A stretch of DNA of 12,437 nucleotides, taken from assembly GCA_023433965.1 (NCBI GenBank), contig JAEYTQ010000733.1:1-12437 (forward strand), in the 5' to 3' direction. This DNA is from Pseudomonadota bacterium. Its GTDB lineage: Bacteria > Pseudomonadota > Alphaproteobacteria > Rhizobiales > Xanthobacteraceae. Both the position numbers and the translations under genes were made by a program. Each line of letters starts with the position of its first letter. Within the stretch, counting starts at the first letter, position 1. Below the pieces are notes generated by a model that was not told the origin of the DNA, made no database searches, and saw only the letters and a program-made list of their open reading frames with translations. Below are positions 6,831 through 12,437 of this stretch, in pieces.

Positions 6831-8522
6831 TCATTCCGCCGCGACGCCGGATGACGTCGCCGCTGCTTGCGCCAATTGCCGCAGAGCAAAGCGTTTCAGC
6901 TTCCCGGTCTCGGTCTTCGGCAGTTGCGTAACGAACGCGATTGCGCGCGGATACTTGTACGGCGCGATCTCGCGTTTGACATGTTCCTGCAACTGGGCCG
7001 CGAGCTGAGCGTCAGGCGTCACGCCGGGCGCGGCGATGACATAGGCCTTTACGATCATGCCGCGCGCCTCGTCGGGGGCGCCGACCACACCGCACTCGGC
7101 GACCGCCGGATGCGTGAGCAGTGCCGCTTCGACGTCCGTCCCTGCGATGTTGTAACCGGCCGAAACGATCATGTCGTCGGAGCGTGACTGGTACCAGAAA
7201 TAGCCGTCACCATCCATCAGATAGGTGTCGCCGGTGACGTTCCAGCCGTTCTGGACGTATTTCCGCTGCCGCTCGTCGGCGAGATAGCGGCAGCCGGTCG
7301 GTCCACGGACGGCGAGACGCCCCATCGTTCCGGGTGGCACGTCGCGCCCCTCATCGTCGACGATCTTGGCCTCATAGCCCGGCACCGGCTTGCCGGTGGC
7401 GCCGGGGCGAATCTCGTCCTCGGTCGCGCTGATGAAGATGTGCAGCATCTCGGTCGAGCCGATGCCGTCCATCAGCTTGATACCGGTCGCATTCAGCCAA
7501 GCATCGAATGTCGGCTTTGGAAGGGTCTCGCCGGCGGAAACGCACTTGCGAAGCGAGGAGATGTCACGGCCGGCAAGCTTCCCGAGCATGACCCGGTATG
7601 CGGTCGGTGCCGTGAAGCAAACCGTGGTCTTGTACTGCTCGATCGCATTCAGAATGTCGTCCGGCGTCGTCTTCTCCAGCACGACGAAGGAAGCACCGAT
7701 ATGCATCGGAAACAGCACGCCGCCGAAGCCGAACGTGAACGCCAGCGGGGCCGAACCGATGAAGCGATCCGTCTGCTCGGCCCGCAGAATGTTGCGCGCG
7801 TAGCCGTCGCAAACCGCCAGCATGTCGCGGTGGAAATGCATGGTGCCCTTGGGATCGCCCGTCGTGCCCGACGTGAATGCGATCAGGCAGATATCATCTG
7901 CGGCAGTATCGACGGCCTCGAACTCGGGGCTGGCATCGGCGATCAGCGCCTCCAGCGAGTCTGCCCCACCGTTGCCCCAATAGACCACCCGCTCGAGACC
8001 GGGCACAGTCGCCCTCGCCTTCTCCATCTCTTCGGAAAGCTTTCCGTCGCACAGCGCCAGCGCAATCTCGGCCTTCTGGATCGGATAGGCCAGTTCCTTG
8101 GCGCGCAGCAGCGGCATCGTCGCCACGCAAATTCCGCCAGCCTTGATCACCGCGAGATAAGTCGCGACCATCATCGGATTGTTGGCAGAGCGCAACAGCA
8201 CCCGGCCGCCCGGAACGAGACCGAGCTCGTCGATAAGCACATTGGCGATGCGGTTCACCAGCGCTTGCAGCTCGCGATAGCTGTAGCTAACGGCCGGACT
8301 GATGACGCAGGACGCATCGCCATCGCCCTGCTCCACCCAGCGGTCGAGGAAATAGCTGACGCAGTTCAATCGCGGCGGATAGTGCAATTCCGGCCGCGTG
8401 AAGATGAACTCGGGCCAGAGCTCGCGCGGAGGCAGATTTTGCCGCGCGAACGTATCGACATGGGCCGTTGCGGCGTTGCCGTCATGGGAGCCCGTCACTT
8501 GAACCTTGGCGGCGTTGGCCAT
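6831..8522 (-). CDS. Aryl-CoA ligase of the benzoate/2-aminobenzoate-CoA ligase family
   Basis: 563-residue member of the acyl-adenylate-forming ANL family, predicted to activate an aromatic acid with ATP and CoA to the aryl-CoA, AMP and PPi. Motifs: phosphate loop FTSGTTGDPKG (216-226), MDGIGSTE (351-358), VTGDTYLMD (about 429-437), the hinge and A8 loop SDDMIVSAGYNIAG (448-461), and the C-terminal catalytic lysine K541 in PKTETGKLKR. The GYNIAG-x-VEAALL segment and N-terminal LPPRELWPEF resemble 2-aminobenzoate-CoA ligases more than fatty-acyl ligases; benzoate or salicylate remain possible. The start has a strong AAGGAG exactly 6 bases upstream (8529-8534). It lies downstream of a marR gene with its own promoter and operator-like palindrome, and upstream of the RidA gene, forming a minus-strand operon. 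Confidence 0.9.
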   Translation of the reverse strand: MANAAKVQVTGSHDGNAATAHVDTFARQNLPPRELWPEFIFTRPELHYPPRLNCVSYFLDRWVEQGDGDASCVISPAVSYSYRELQALVNRIANVLIDELGLVPGGRVLLRSANNPMMVATYLAVIKAGGICVATMPLLRAKELAYPIQKAEIALALCDGKLSEEMEKARATVPGLERVVYWGNGGADSLEALIADASPEFEAVDTAADDICLIAFTSGTTGDPKGTMHFHRDMLAVCDGYARNILRAEQTDRFIGSAPLAFTFGFGGVLFPMHIGASFVVLEKTTPDDILNAIEQYKTTVCFTAPTAYRVMLGKLAGRDISSLRKCVSAGETLPKPTFDAWLNATGIKLMDGIGSTEMLHIFISATEDEIRPGATGKPVPGYEAKIVDDEGRDVPPGTMGRLAVRGPTGCRYLADERQRKYVQNGWNVTGDTYLMDGDGYFWYQSRSDDMIVSAGYNIAGTDVEAALLTHPAVAECGVVGAPDEARGMIVKAYVIAAPGVTPDAQLAAQLQEHVKREIAPYKYPRAIAFVTQLPKTETGKLKRFALRQLAQAAATSSGVAAE

Positions 8523-8571
8523 CGCACGCTCCTTTCAGCATGGATTGCACCCGGCAGCACGATCTGGAAAC

Positions 8572-8599
8572 ATTTTAGGCTTAAAACAATTTGGCGCAA
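8572..8599 (-). promoter_or_regulatory. Candidate sigma-70-type promoter of the CoA ligase gene
   Basis: On the minus strand TTGCGC (8594-8599) and TAAAAT (8572-8577) are separated by 16 bp, a good match to -35/-10 elements. Transcription would begin near 8565, giving a leader of about 43 nt before the ligase start. The palindrome at 8573-8586 covers the -10 element and part of the spacer, so a repressor bound there should block polymerase. Confidence 0.5.
8573..8597. promoter_or_regulatory. Probable MarR operator, copy 1 (ligase promoter)
   Basis: TTTTAGGCTTAAAA (8573-8586) is a 12-of-14 palindrome. It and the following bases up to GGCGC at 8593-8597 are repeated almost exactly at 9268-9290 (one substitution, one single-base indel). 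Both copies are AT-rich islands in GC-rich intergenic DNA beside a marR gene. Assignment to that MarR protein is inference. Confidence 0.6.
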
Positions 8600-8655
8600 T
8601 AGCGGATTTTGGGCAGCCCGTGCTTTTTCCTGCGGCAAAAGGGATGGGCGGGGCC

Positions 8656-9147
8656 TTACGGTCGGCGTCGCGCGGCCGATTTCTGCGCTGAGGCCTTGGT
8701 CTTGGCCAACAGGCGCATGAGTTCACGCACGTCCTTCGGCGTCAGGTCGGCGAAGAGATCGGCGATCCAGGTTTCGTGTTCCGCAGCCATCCTGCGAAAC
8801 TCGGCACGCCCGAGCTTGGTGAGGCGGATCACCTGGACGCGACGATCCGTCTCCGAGGTGCGCCGGTCGAGATGGCCCGACTCCACCAGGCGCTCGACGA
8901 GGCCGGTGACGTTGCCATTCGACACCATCATGCGCTTGGAGACATCGGACAGCGTCATGCCGTCAGGGGCCTTGTCGAGTTGCGCCATCAGGTCGAACCT
9001 GGGCAGGGTGACGTCGAACCGCTGCCGCAGCCGGCCGCGCACCTCGCCCTCGATCAGCGTGGTGCAGGTCAAGAGCCGCAGCCAGAGCCGAAGCTCTTCG
9101 GCGTGGTCCTCCGGTGTTTCGACGGCCTTGGTCTCGGAATCGAGCAT
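8656..9147 (-). CDS. MarR-family transcriptional regulator
   Basis: 163-residue winged helix-turn-helix protein. The DNA-binding domain is clear: TLSDVSKRMMVSNGNVTGLV as the helix-turn-helix, then VERLVESGHLDRR and the wing SETDRRVQVIRLTKLGR. Flanking helices would form the dimer interface; the C-terminus is Lys/Arg-rich. MarR proteins of aromatic pathways (BadR, CouR, HcaR types) commonly respond to the aromatic acid or its CoA thioester. Position just upstream of the CoA ligase and divergent from a binding-protein gene fits local control of uptake and activation. The start is uncertain: I prefer the ATG at 9147, but a TTG at 9156 adds three residues, and neither has a good ribosome site. 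The stop is 133 bp from the ligase start. Confidence 0.9.
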   Translation of the reverse strand: MLDSETKAVETPEDHAEELRLWLRLLTCTTLIEGEVRGRLRQRFDVTLPRFDLMAQLDKAPDGMTLSDVSKRMMVSNGNVTGLVERLVESGHLDRRTSETDRRVQVIRLTKLGRAEFRRMAAEHETWIADLFADLTPKDVRELMRLLAKTKASAQKSAARRRP

Positions 9148-9198
9148 CTGATGCAATCATTGACGGCAGGCATTGGCGCCGGCACGGATTCCCAACGT

Positions 9199-9211
9199 TT
9201 TGAACTTCAAA
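9199..9211. promoter_or_regulatory. Palindrome TTTGAA-C-TTCAAA over the marR promoter
   Basis: A perfect 6+6 inverted repeat around one central base. Its right half continues as CTTCAAATAA, nearly the same as CTTCAAACAA within the operator-like copy at 9268-9290. It overlaps the predicted marR -10 element and transcription start, so it could be the autorepression site. Confidence 0.5.
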
Positions 9212-9237
9212 TAAATCGAGGCCGGCTGCAAGTCCAA
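9209..9237 (-). promoter_or_regulatory. Candidate sigma-70-type promoter of marR
   Basis: On the minus strand TTGGAC (9232-9237) and TTATTT (9209-9214) are 17 bp apart. The predicted start of transcription is near 9202, giving a leader of about 55 nt. The palindrome at 9199-9211 overlaps it. Confidence 0.42.
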
Positions 9238-9267
9238 AGCTGCAACAATCGACCGCATGCCCATTGC

Positions 9268-9290
9268 TTTAGGCTTCAAACAATTGGCGC
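9268..9290. promoter_or_regulatory. Probable MarR operator, copy 2 (marR / binding-protein intergenic region)
   Basis: TTTAGGCTTCAAACAATT followed by GGCGC nearly repeats the sequence at 8574-8597 in the ligase promoter. Symmetry is weaker than in copy 1 because of the A-to-C change. It lies between the divergent marR and substrate-binding-protein genes and would allow one regulator to control import and activation together. Confidence 0.58.
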
Positions 9291-9300
9291 GCCGCTTGCA
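9284..9300 (+). promoter_or_regulatory. Possible sigma-54 (-24/-12) promoter before the binding-protein gene
   Basis: TTGGCGCGCCGCTTGCA keeps the invariant GG-N10-GC spacing and the TTGCA -12 half of the RpoN consensus, deviating at one base of the -24 half (TGGCG for TGGCA). Transcription would begin near 9311. No enhancer-binding protein gene is in the window and such matches occur by chance, so this is tentative. A sigma-70-like alternative is listed separately. Confidence 0.3.
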
Positions 9301-9340
9301 TGCAACGAGCTGCTCGCGGGATGTGGCCCACGCGCTCAAC

Positions 9341-9368
9341 TTGCCGCAGCGGCCATCATCGGCATAAG
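9341..9368 (+). promoter_or_regulatory. Possible sigma-70-type promoter of the binding-protein gene
   Basis: TTGCCG (9341-9346) and CATAAG (9363-9368) are 16 bp apart on the plus strand, about 55 bp upstream of the start codon. The match is moderate, four of six bases in the -10 element. Confidence 0.28.
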
Positions 9369-9423
9369 CTCGAACTGAACTACGTGGCTTGCAGCGCAAG
9401 CCCATCGTCACGAGGGACAGATC

Positions 9424-10599
9424 ATGAAGACGCAAACGACCTTGGCTGCAGCCGCAATGCTGCTGGGCACCGTGGTGACCCCTGCGCTCGCCCAGGAAAA
9501 AATCAAGCTCGGCGTGATCGTGACCCTGTCGGGACCAGCCGCCGCACTGGGGCAACAGGTTCGCGACGGCTTCGCGCTCGCGGTGAAGGATCTCGGCGGC
9601 AAGATGGGCGGCCGCGATGTCGAGGTTGTCGTGGTCGACGATGAACTCAAGCCGGACGCGGCGGTGACCAAGGTCAAGGGCCTTCTCGAGCGTGAGAAGG
9701 TCGATTTTGTGGTCGGTCCGATCTTCTCGAACATCCTGCAGGCGATCCACCGGCCCATCACGGAATCGAAGACCTTCCTGATCAGCCCCAATGCCGGACC
9801 GTCGACCTTCGCCGGGAAGGACTGCAACCCGTTCTTCTATGTGACCTCGTACCAGAACGATCAGGTTCACGAGATCCTCGGCAAGGTCGCGCAGGATCGC
9901 GGCTACAAGCGCATGTACCTGATGGTACCGAACTATCAAGCCGGCAAGGATTCGGTGGCGGGCTTCAAGCTCGACTACAAGGGCGAGATCGTCGAGGAAT
10001 CCTACATGCCGCTGAACACGCTGGACTTCCAGCCGGAGCTTTCCAAGATCGCCTCGCAAAAGCCCGACGCTCTCTTCACGTTCATGCCGGGCGGTCTCGG
10101 CGTCAATCTCGTCAAGCAATACCGGCAGGCAGGGCTCGCCGATACGATTCCGGTGCTCTCGGCGTTCACGGTGGATGAATCGACCCTGCCGGCACAGCAG
10201 GATGCGGCGGTGGGCATGTTCGGCGGCGCGAACTGGGCGCCCAATCTGGATAATCCCCAGAACAAGAAGTTCGTCGCCGCCTATGAGGCAGCCTACAACA
10301 TCGTGCCCGGCACCTACGCCTTTCAGGCCTATGACGCGGCGATGCTGATCGACAGCGCCGTCAAGACCGTGAAGGGTGACCTCTCCAACAAGGACGCTGT
10401 CTCAGCCGCTTTGAGGAAGGCCGATTTCACCTCACTGCGCGGTGCCTTCAAGTTCAACACCAACGGCTATCCGGTTCAGGACTTCTATCTGACCAAGGTC
10501 GCCAAGCGTCCGGATGGCAAGTTCCAGACCGAGATCGTGCAGAAGGTCTTCGAGAACTACGGCGACCGCTATGCCAAGGACTGCAAGGCCAAGAACTGA
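9424..10599 (+). CDS. ABC-transporter periplasmic substrate-binding protein (LivK/Peripla_BP_6 family)
   Basis: 391-residue exported protein. A Sec signal peptide is evident: MKTQ, a hydrophobic Ala/Leu stretch, and cleavage after ALA at about residue 23; there is no lipobox cysteine, so it should be free in the periplasm. The mature part, from EKIKLGVIVTLSGPAAALGQ onward, is a type I binding fold of the branched-chain amino acid family, which in soil alphaproteobacteria often takes aromatic acids as ligands. A strong GAGGGA lies 6 bases before the ATG. No permease or ATPase genes follow in this window, so the rest of the transporter is encoded elsewhere. The gene is divergent from marR and shares a probable operator with the CoA ligase, pointing to uptake of the ligase substrate; that link is inferred. 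Confidence 0.93.
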   Translation: MKTQTTLAAAAMLLGTVVTPALAQEKIKLGVIVTLSGPAAALGQQVRDGFALAVKDLGGKMGGRDVEVVVVDDELKPDAAVTKVKGLLEREKVDFVVGPIFSNILQAIHRPITESKTFLISPNAGPSTFAGKDCNPFFYVTSYQNDQVHEILGKVAQDRGYKRMYLMVPNYQAGKDSVAGFKLDYKGEIVEESYMPLNTLDFQPELSKIASQKPDALFTFMPGGLGVNLVKQYRQAGLADTIPVLSAFTVDESTLPAQQDAAVGMFGGANWAPNLDNPQNKKFVAAYEAAYNIVPGTYAFQAYDAAMLIDSAVKTVKGDLSNKDAVSAALRKADFTSLRGAFKFNTNGYPVQDFYLTKVAKRPDGKFQTEIVQKVFENYGDRYAKDCKAKN

Positions 10600-10612
10600 G
10601 CGCGTACCGCGC
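10600..10612 (+). other. Small GC hairpin between the binding-protein and cupin genes
   Basis: GCGCG-TAC-CGCGC forms a perfect 5-bp stem with a 3-base loop directly after the stop codon. There is no T-tract, so it is unlikely to terminate transcription fully. It might protect the 3' end of the abundant binding-protein message. Confidence 0.35.
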
Positions 10613-10627
10613 CAAGGGAGCACTGGA

Positions 10628-11086
10628 ATGAAGAGTGAAATCACCGGCATCACCCTGGCCAATGAGGGCATCCAGGGAATCTCCTGGAACATTCTCGGCC
10701 AGACCTACGTGCCAAAAAGCTATGCCGAGCACAGCTTCTCCTGGCACGCGACGCTGCCGCCGGGGACGTTCGTGCCGCCGCACATCCATCCCGACCAGGA
10801 CGAGTATCTCTACATGCTGGAGGGCAAGCTCGATTTCGTGCTCGGCGGTTCGGAGGCGCAGGCCACCGCCGGCGATCTGATTCGGCTCGGCATGGGCGTG
10901 CCGCATGGCATTTTCAACAAATCGGACCAGACCGCCAAGGTGCTGTTCTGGGTCTCCCCGAGCCGCAGGCTGTTCGACCTGTTCTGGGGCCTTCACAACA
11001 TGAGGGAGCAGAAGCCCGAGGACGTGGTGGCGATGGCCGCCGAGTTCAACATCCACTTCCTGCCGCCGCCACCCGGCGCCGGCTAG
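10628..11086 (+). CDS. Small cupin-domain protein
   Basis: 152-residue single-domain cupin. Motif 1 is PPGTFVPPHIHPDQDEYLYMLEG, here split as GTFVPPHIH and DQDEYLYMLEG, giving metal ligands H52, H54 and E59. Motif 2 is GDLIRLGMGVPHGIFN, supplying H93 but with Met where a proline is usual. All four metal ligands are kept, so an iron- or manganese-dependent dioxygenase, isomerase or ligand-binding role is possible. The ATG at 10628 has GGGAG 7 bases upstream. It starts 28 bp after the binding-protein stop, so co-transcription is likely. Its stop is 9 bp from that of the convergent monooxygenase. Single-domain cupins vary widely in function, and no specific reaction can be assigned; processing of the imported aromatic compound is a guess. 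Confidence 0.88.
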   Translation: MKSEITGITLANEGIQGISWNILGQTYVPKSYAEHSFSWHATLPPGTFVPPHIHPDQDEYLYMLEGKLDFVLGGSEAQATAGDLIRLGMGVPHGIFNKSDQTAKVLFWVSPSRRLFDLFWGLHNMREQKPEDVVAMAAEFNIHFLPPPPGAG

Positions 11087-11095
11087 CGACCGATC

Positions 11096-12346
11096 TCAAG
11101 CGCGCACTGCCGCAAGTCCCGGCACTGCGGCGAAGCCGGCCTTGGTGGCATAGCCGCGCACGATGGCCTCGCGCTGGGAATAGCTCAGGACATTATCGAC
11201 ATTGTCGAAGCCATCAGGCGCGAGCTGCTCGACGGCGTCGATGACCCCCTCGGGACCGCCGCGGCGATTGGAGCGGACGATCTCGGCCGTCATCGGCAGG
11301 CGTTTCTTTTCATATTCGAGCGGCGCCTGGCGCGGATGCTCGGCGCGCACCAGCGCGTCCGCAAGGCAGCGCGCATCCAGGATCGCCTGCGAGGCGCCGT
11401 TGGAGCCGACCGGATACATGGGATGCGCAGCATCACCGAGCAGCGTGACCCTGCCCGACGACCAGTAGGGCAAGGGATCACGGTCGCAGGTCGGATACTC
11501 GTAGAACTCGGGCGTTGCCGATATCAGGCTCTTCACGTCGATATGGGGTACCGAGAAGCGCGCGACGTGGGGCATCAGTTCCTCGCGCCGGCCCGGCCGC
11601 GACCAGTCTTCTTTCCGTGGCGGAGGCGCATTGCCCTCCCCCACCTTGACCAGCACCGCCCAATTGGTGAGGCGGCTTGCCTGGCTCGATCCTTCTGCGA
11701 TCGGATAGATCACCACCTTGGCATTGAGGCCGCCGGCCACGATCATGGACTTGCCGGTGAGGAACAGCGGCCAATCACGGGCACCGCGCCACAACATCAA
11801 CCCGTTCCAGCAGGGCGGACCTTCGTCGGGGAACAGGCTCTCGCGGACGCGTGAGTGGATGCCGTCGGCGCCGATCAGGATATCGCCGCGCGCGGTGTGG
11901 ACATGCGCACCGGTGCGATCGAAGAAGTAAGCGGAGACGCCACCTTCGTCCTGCGTGAAAGCGCCGAGCCGGCATCCCGTGTGAATCGCCTCGCGGCCCA
12001 ACCGCTCCTCGACGGCGCGATGGATCACACCCTGCAGGCGGCCGCGATGGATCGAGAATTGCGGCACGTCGTGGCCCGCGTCGATGCCGCGGGCTTCGCG
12101 CCAGACCTCCTGGCCGTGGCGATTGAGATAATAGAGCTGATCGGTGCGGATTGCGACGTCGTCGAGCTTCTGCAACAGGCCGAGCCCGGCCAGTTCGCGC
12201 ATGGCATGCGGCAGCGTATTGATGCCGACGCCGAGCTCGCGAATGGTGTCGGCCTGCTCGAAGATCTCGCAATCCAGGCCGCGCGAGCGGAACATCAATG
12301 CGGTGGTGAGACCTCCGATACCGCCACCGACGATAATCGCCTTCAT
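11096..12346 (-). CDS. FAD-dependent monooxygenase, PhzS / salicylate-hydroxylase-like (class A flavoprotein)
   Basis: 416-residue single-component flavoprotein hydroxylase expected to use FAD, NAD(P)H and O2. Seen: ADP-binding loop VGGGIGG (6-12) with ribose-binding E30, the DG motif ILIGADGIHSRVR (D161-G162), and the second FAD motif GRVTLLGDAAHPMYPVGSNG (about 298-317, D305). ELGVGINTLPHAM and PQFSIHRGRLQ resemble, from memory, the phenazine enzyme PhzS, which performs a hydroxylative decarboxylation of an aromatic carboxylate. No phenazine synthesis genes are present, so an aromatic acid related to the neighbouring ligase substrate is more likely. I chose the ATG at 12346 because the FAD motif follows at once and GGAG lies 8 bases upstream; a longer start near 12367 adds seven unconserved residues. 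It lies about 50 bp after another minus-strand gene and may be its operon partner. Confidence 0.9.
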   Translation of the reverse strand: MKAIIVGGGIGGLTTALMFRSRGLDCEIFEQADTIRELGVGINTLPHAMRELAGLGLLQKLDDVAIRTDQLYYLNRHGQEVWREARGIDAGHDVPQFSIHRGRLQGVIHRAVEERLGREAIHTGCRLGAFTQDEGGVSAYFFDRTGAHVHTARGDILIGADGIHSRVRESLFPDEGPPCWNGLMLWRGARDWPLFLTGKSMIVAGGLNAKVVIYPIAEGSSQASRLTNWAVLVKVGEGNAPPPRKEDWSRPGRREELMPHVARFSVPHIDVKSLISATPEFYEYPTCDRDPLPYWSSGRVTLLGDAAHPMYPVGSNGASQAILDARCLADALVRAEHPRQAPLEYEKKRLPMTAEIVRSNRRGGPEGVIDAVEQLAPDGFDNVDNVLSYSQREAIVRGYATKAGFAAVPGLAAVRA

Positions 12347-12397
12347 CGCCCTAACTCCACTCGACACACAGGCAATGGGTTAACGTCGCACGGGCGG

Positions 12398-12437
12398 TCA
12401 CTCCGCCGCAAGCGGCTTTGTCGCCTCCGCCTTGAGC
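12398..12437 (-). CDS. 3' end of an unidentified minus-strand gene (truncated by the window)
   Basis: A minus-strand reading frame enters from the right edge and ends at TGA (12398-12400), giving the C-terminus LKAEATKPLAAE. The Ala/Glu/Lys-rich tail is typical of protein ends in this lineage but too short to identify. It would lie 51 bp upstream of the monooxygenase and on the same strand, so it could be the promoter-proximal gene of that operon, perhaps another aromatic-degradation enzyme. Confidence 0.45.
   Translation of the reverse strand, partial: LKAEATKPLAAE

Noticed and set aside
7440..8720. Plus-strand open frame of about 426 codons opposite the CoA ligase
   Set aside because: Composition is that of a reverse-complement shadow (rich in His, Arg, Gln) with no motif, while the ligase on the other strand carries all family motifs.
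9296..9305. Palindrome TTGCATGCAA as another regulator site
   Set aside because: It is short, found once, and overlaps the possible sigma-54 -12 element; there is no second copy to support it.
9157..10119. Long minus-strand open frame (about 320 codons) opposite the binding-protein gene
   Set aside because: It lies antisense to a clear exported binding protein, has no recognisable domain and no suitable start context, and covers the regulatory region; GC-rich codon bias opens such frames.

Overview
This 12.4 kb, GC-rich window looks like chromosomal DNA of an alphaproteobacterium of the Bradyrhizobium/Rhodopseudomonas type. The evidence is codon bias, the protein families present, and two sites that fit the FNR/FixK consensus. 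There are no RNA genes, CRISPR arrays, insertion sequences or other mobile elements. Coding density is very high. The longest gene-free stretch is about 270 bp (around 9157-9423), and it is full of regulatory signals.

Region A (about 1-6326) looks like a low-oxygen, storage and stress module. Three plus-strand genes overlap stop-to-start through TGATG junctions: a zinc-dependent alcohol dehydrogenase, a two-domain kinase-like protein (aminoglycoside-phosphotransferase-like domain plus P-loop ATPase domain), and a CHAD-domain protein, a family known to bind polyphosphate. A class I-type polyhydroxyalkanoate (PHA) synthase on the minus strand converges on the CHAD gene so tightly that the two stop codons share the bases TTAA. 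Divergent from the PHA synthase is a gene for a CBS-CBS-BON protein. The 191 bp between these divergent starts hold two FNR/FixK-type palindromes (5469-5482 and 5523-5536). Each lies exactly 21 bp from a plausible -10 hexamer, one facing each way. This suggests paired, oxygen-responsive, class II activation.

Region B (about 6351-12437) looks like an aromatic-acid utilisation locus. On the minus strand are a MarR-family repressor, a benzoate/2-aminobenzoate-type CoA ligase and a RidA-family protein. Divergent on the plus strand are a periplasmic ABC-transporter substrate-binding protein and a small cupin. Converging on the cupin is a PhzS/salicylate-hydroxylase-like FAD monooxygenase, preceded by the 3' end of another minus-strand gene at the window edge. 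A 23-24 bp near-identical sequence occurs both in the ligase promoter and between marR and the binding-protein gene. A related palindrome overlaps the predicted marR promoter. The simplest model is that the MarR protein represses import, CoA activation and its own synthesis until an aromatic acid or its CoA thioester is present. The true substrate is not fixed by the sequence; 2-aminobenzoate (anthranilate) is the best guess from ligase similarity.

Nothing here is certainly a new system. The two items most worth following are the twin FixK boxes that tie PHA synthesis to a CBS-BON protein, and the MarR-controlled ligase/RidA/cupin/PhzS-like monooxygenase set.
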